Assembly: GCA_031267005.1 (NCBI GenBank)
Contig: JAIRZX010000652.1
Span: forward strand, 1-7,557
DNA from: Deltaproteobacteria bacterium
GTDB taxonomy: Bacteria; Desulfobacterota; Desulfarculia; Adiutricales; Adiutricaceae
Length of the DNA: 7,557 bases
Reading direction: 5' to 3'
Every line of letters starts with the position of its first letter. The first letter of the stretch is position 1. The notes below the pieces were generated by a model. The model made no database searches. It was given only the letters and a program-made list of their open reading frames with translations, and was not told the origin of the DNA. The translations under genes were made by a program, and so were the position numbers. Below are positions 6,846 through 7,557 of the stretch, one piece after another.

Positions 6846-6862
6846 TTCGGCACGACCTTTTC
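6842..6862 (-). promoter_or_regulatory. Start-stop overlap (ATGA) with ribosome binding site
   Basis: The TGA of the upstream gene (6844-6842) and the ATG of the giant gene (6845-6843) overlap as ATGA. A purine-rich GAAAAGG (6862-6856) lies 10 nt before the ATG, inside the coding sequence of the upstream gene. This arrangement is typical of translational coupling, in which ribosomes ending one protein restart on the next and keep the two in fixed ratio. That fits two proteins sharing one split A-T module. Confidence 0.8.
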
Positions 6863-7557
6863 GCCCGGGCCCCCGGGGCGGGCCAGGCCTGAGCTGAAGC
6901 CCCCGCCTCCCCGGCCGCCGGCGGCCGGGGTCAGGGACGGCGGAGCTGACGGCGGCGGCGAGGGGGACGGGGACGGCGAGCGTGACGGCGACGGGGAGGG
7001 AGAGGGAGAGCGTGACGGGGACGGGGACGGGTACGAAGAGGGAGAGCGCGGCCGGCCCGCGCCGCCCGCGCCGCCGCCGCGGGGACCGGAGGGCGCGGAG
7101 CCCGGGCGGGGTCCCTCCTGCGCGAAAAGGCCGGAGGCGGGATCGCCGGACTTCCCCTGCGGCTGGGCCGCGGCGGGCCCTTTCGCCGGGGCCGCAAGGA
7201 GCTTAAGCTCGACTTCCCCGGAGGCGTCCAGCGGGAACTCGGCTACGGCCGCGACCCTGGCGGGCCCCGTGCCGACGGGGAGCTCCGGGGCCAGGCGCCT
7301 CTGGAGGGCCTTCTCCAGCGCCGCCTTGTCCGGCCCCGAAAGGGGCGGGTACATGGCCACGGCTGCGGAAGCCTTGCCGGAAGAGAGCCACACCCTGGCG
7401 TCCAGCACCCCCGGGCTTTCCAGGAGCCTTCGCTCGGCCGCGCGGAGCCTCGCGGCGGCCTGCCGCGCGCCGCCGTCCGCGGAAAGCCCCAGGCAGTCGA
7501 AGCGGCCGTCAGGGCGGCGGCGGGCGGTGACCCCGGTCAGGACAAGCCTCGCTTCCG
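6842..7557 (-). CDS. NRPS-like protein, C-terminal part: degenerate adenylation subdomain plus Ser-Pro-rich tail (5' end outside window)
   Basis: The frame is open from the right edge to the TGA at 6844-6842, giving about 237 residues. The first part matches the C-terminal subdomain of an NRPS adenylation domain. A T-G-V followed by R-R-R-P-D-G-R-F stands where families have T-G-D and R-x-x-P-D-G-R. P-G-V-L-D-A-R-V matches the usual 'HPGVxxAxV' strand. F-P-L-D-A-S-G-E-V-E matches the A10 motif 'LPLTxNGKxDR'. Two key residues are changed: the A7 Asp is Val (7529-7531), and the A10 Lys, which in active enzymes contacts the substrate carboxylate and the adenylate, is Glu (7214-7216). The A8 hinge 'GRxDxQVKIRG' is not recognisable. 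After the domain come about 115 residues of Gly/Pro/Ser-rich sequence, including a Ser-Pro tract, and no carrier domain. The carrier sits at the start of the next gene, so the A-T junction is split between two proteins. Adenylation activity is doubtful. A diverged acyl-CoA ligase-type domain is the alternative reading. Confidence 0.82.
   Translation of the reverse strand, partial: EARLVLTGVTARRRPDGRFDCLGLSADGGARQAAARLRAAERRLLESPGVLDARVWLSSGKASAAVAMYPPLSGPDKAALEKALQRRLAPELPVGTGPARVAAVAEFPLDASGEVELKLLAAPAKGPAAAQPQGKSGDPASGLFAQEGPRPGSAPSGPRGGGAGGAGRPRSPSSYPSPSPSRSPSPSPSPSRSPSPSPSPPPSAPPSLTPAAGGRGGGGFSSGLARPGGPGEKVVPK
6935..7045 (-). repeat. Ser-Pro dipeptide tract in the tail of the upstream protein
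   Basis: The coding strand gives a run of Ser-Pro dipeptides broken by Arg, including two consecutive ten-residue copies of P-S-R-S-P-S-P-S-P-S. At DNA level it is an imperfect 6-bp repeat (ggggac-like on the plus strand) with a longer period of about 30 bp. It sits between the adenylation subdomain and the stop, where a carrier domain would usually be, and is probably an extended flexible tail. Confidence 0.88.

Noticed and set aside
1..7557. Sequencing or assembly error as the cause of the missing motifs
   Set aside because: Base errors would mostly create frameshifts or stops; the frame is intact over the whole length and several separate motifs are replaced by multiple residues each.

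Overview
The window is very GC-rich (roughly 70% by eye) and is coding from end to end on the minus strand. Codon use is mixed: GC-ending codons dominate, yet AGG (Arg) and ATA (Ile) are common. The sequence does not fix the organism. A high-GC bacterium with large multidomain genes fits, and AGG/ATA use hints at an anaerobic lineage such as Synergistota or Desulfobacterota, but that is only a guess.

Two partial genes fill the window. The upstream one (7557 to 6842, minus) enters from the right edge. It shows the C-terminal subdomain of an NRPS-type adenylation (A) domain and ends in a long Ser-Pro-rich tail. Its TGA stop overlaps the ATG of the next gene in an ATGA, so the two are very probably translationally coupled. 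The second gene (6845 to beyond 1, minus) is one uninterrupted frame of at least 2281 codons that runs off the left edge. All other long frames on both strands between 1 and 6845 are shadows of it.

The giant protein reads as an NRPS-like assembly line: carrier (T1, 26-92), condensation (C1, 161-595), repeat-bearing linker (596-745), adenylation (A, 746-1300), carrier (T2, 1310-1390), a disordered linker of about 590 residues (1391-1985) and a second condensation domain (C2, 1990 to the edge). The folds are recognisable from conserved stretches, for example R-H-E-I-L-R-T in C1 and the A-G-x-A-x-V-P-L-D-P stretch of A2.

The main observation is that almost every catalytic motif is gone while the frame is intact. 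Both C domains lack HHxxxDG. The A domain lacks the A3 phosphate-binding loop, the A5 Thr-Glu and the A10 Lys. T2 has Gly where the phosphopantetheine Ser belongs. The upstream A domain has Glu in place of the A10 Lys and Val in place of the A7 Asp. Only T1 keeps a normal G-G-D-S-L. This looks like a pseudo-NRPS, selected for length and fold but not for standard peptide-synthetase chemistry. It may be a scaffold or carrier platform, or a diverged family with other chemistry.

The linkers carry tandem repeats of three different periods (15, 21 and 24 bp), all multiples of three and all in frame, plus the Ser-Pro tract in the upstream gene. No RNA gene, mobile element, CRISPR array, terminator or promoter was seen, and there is no non-coding stretch large enough to hold one.
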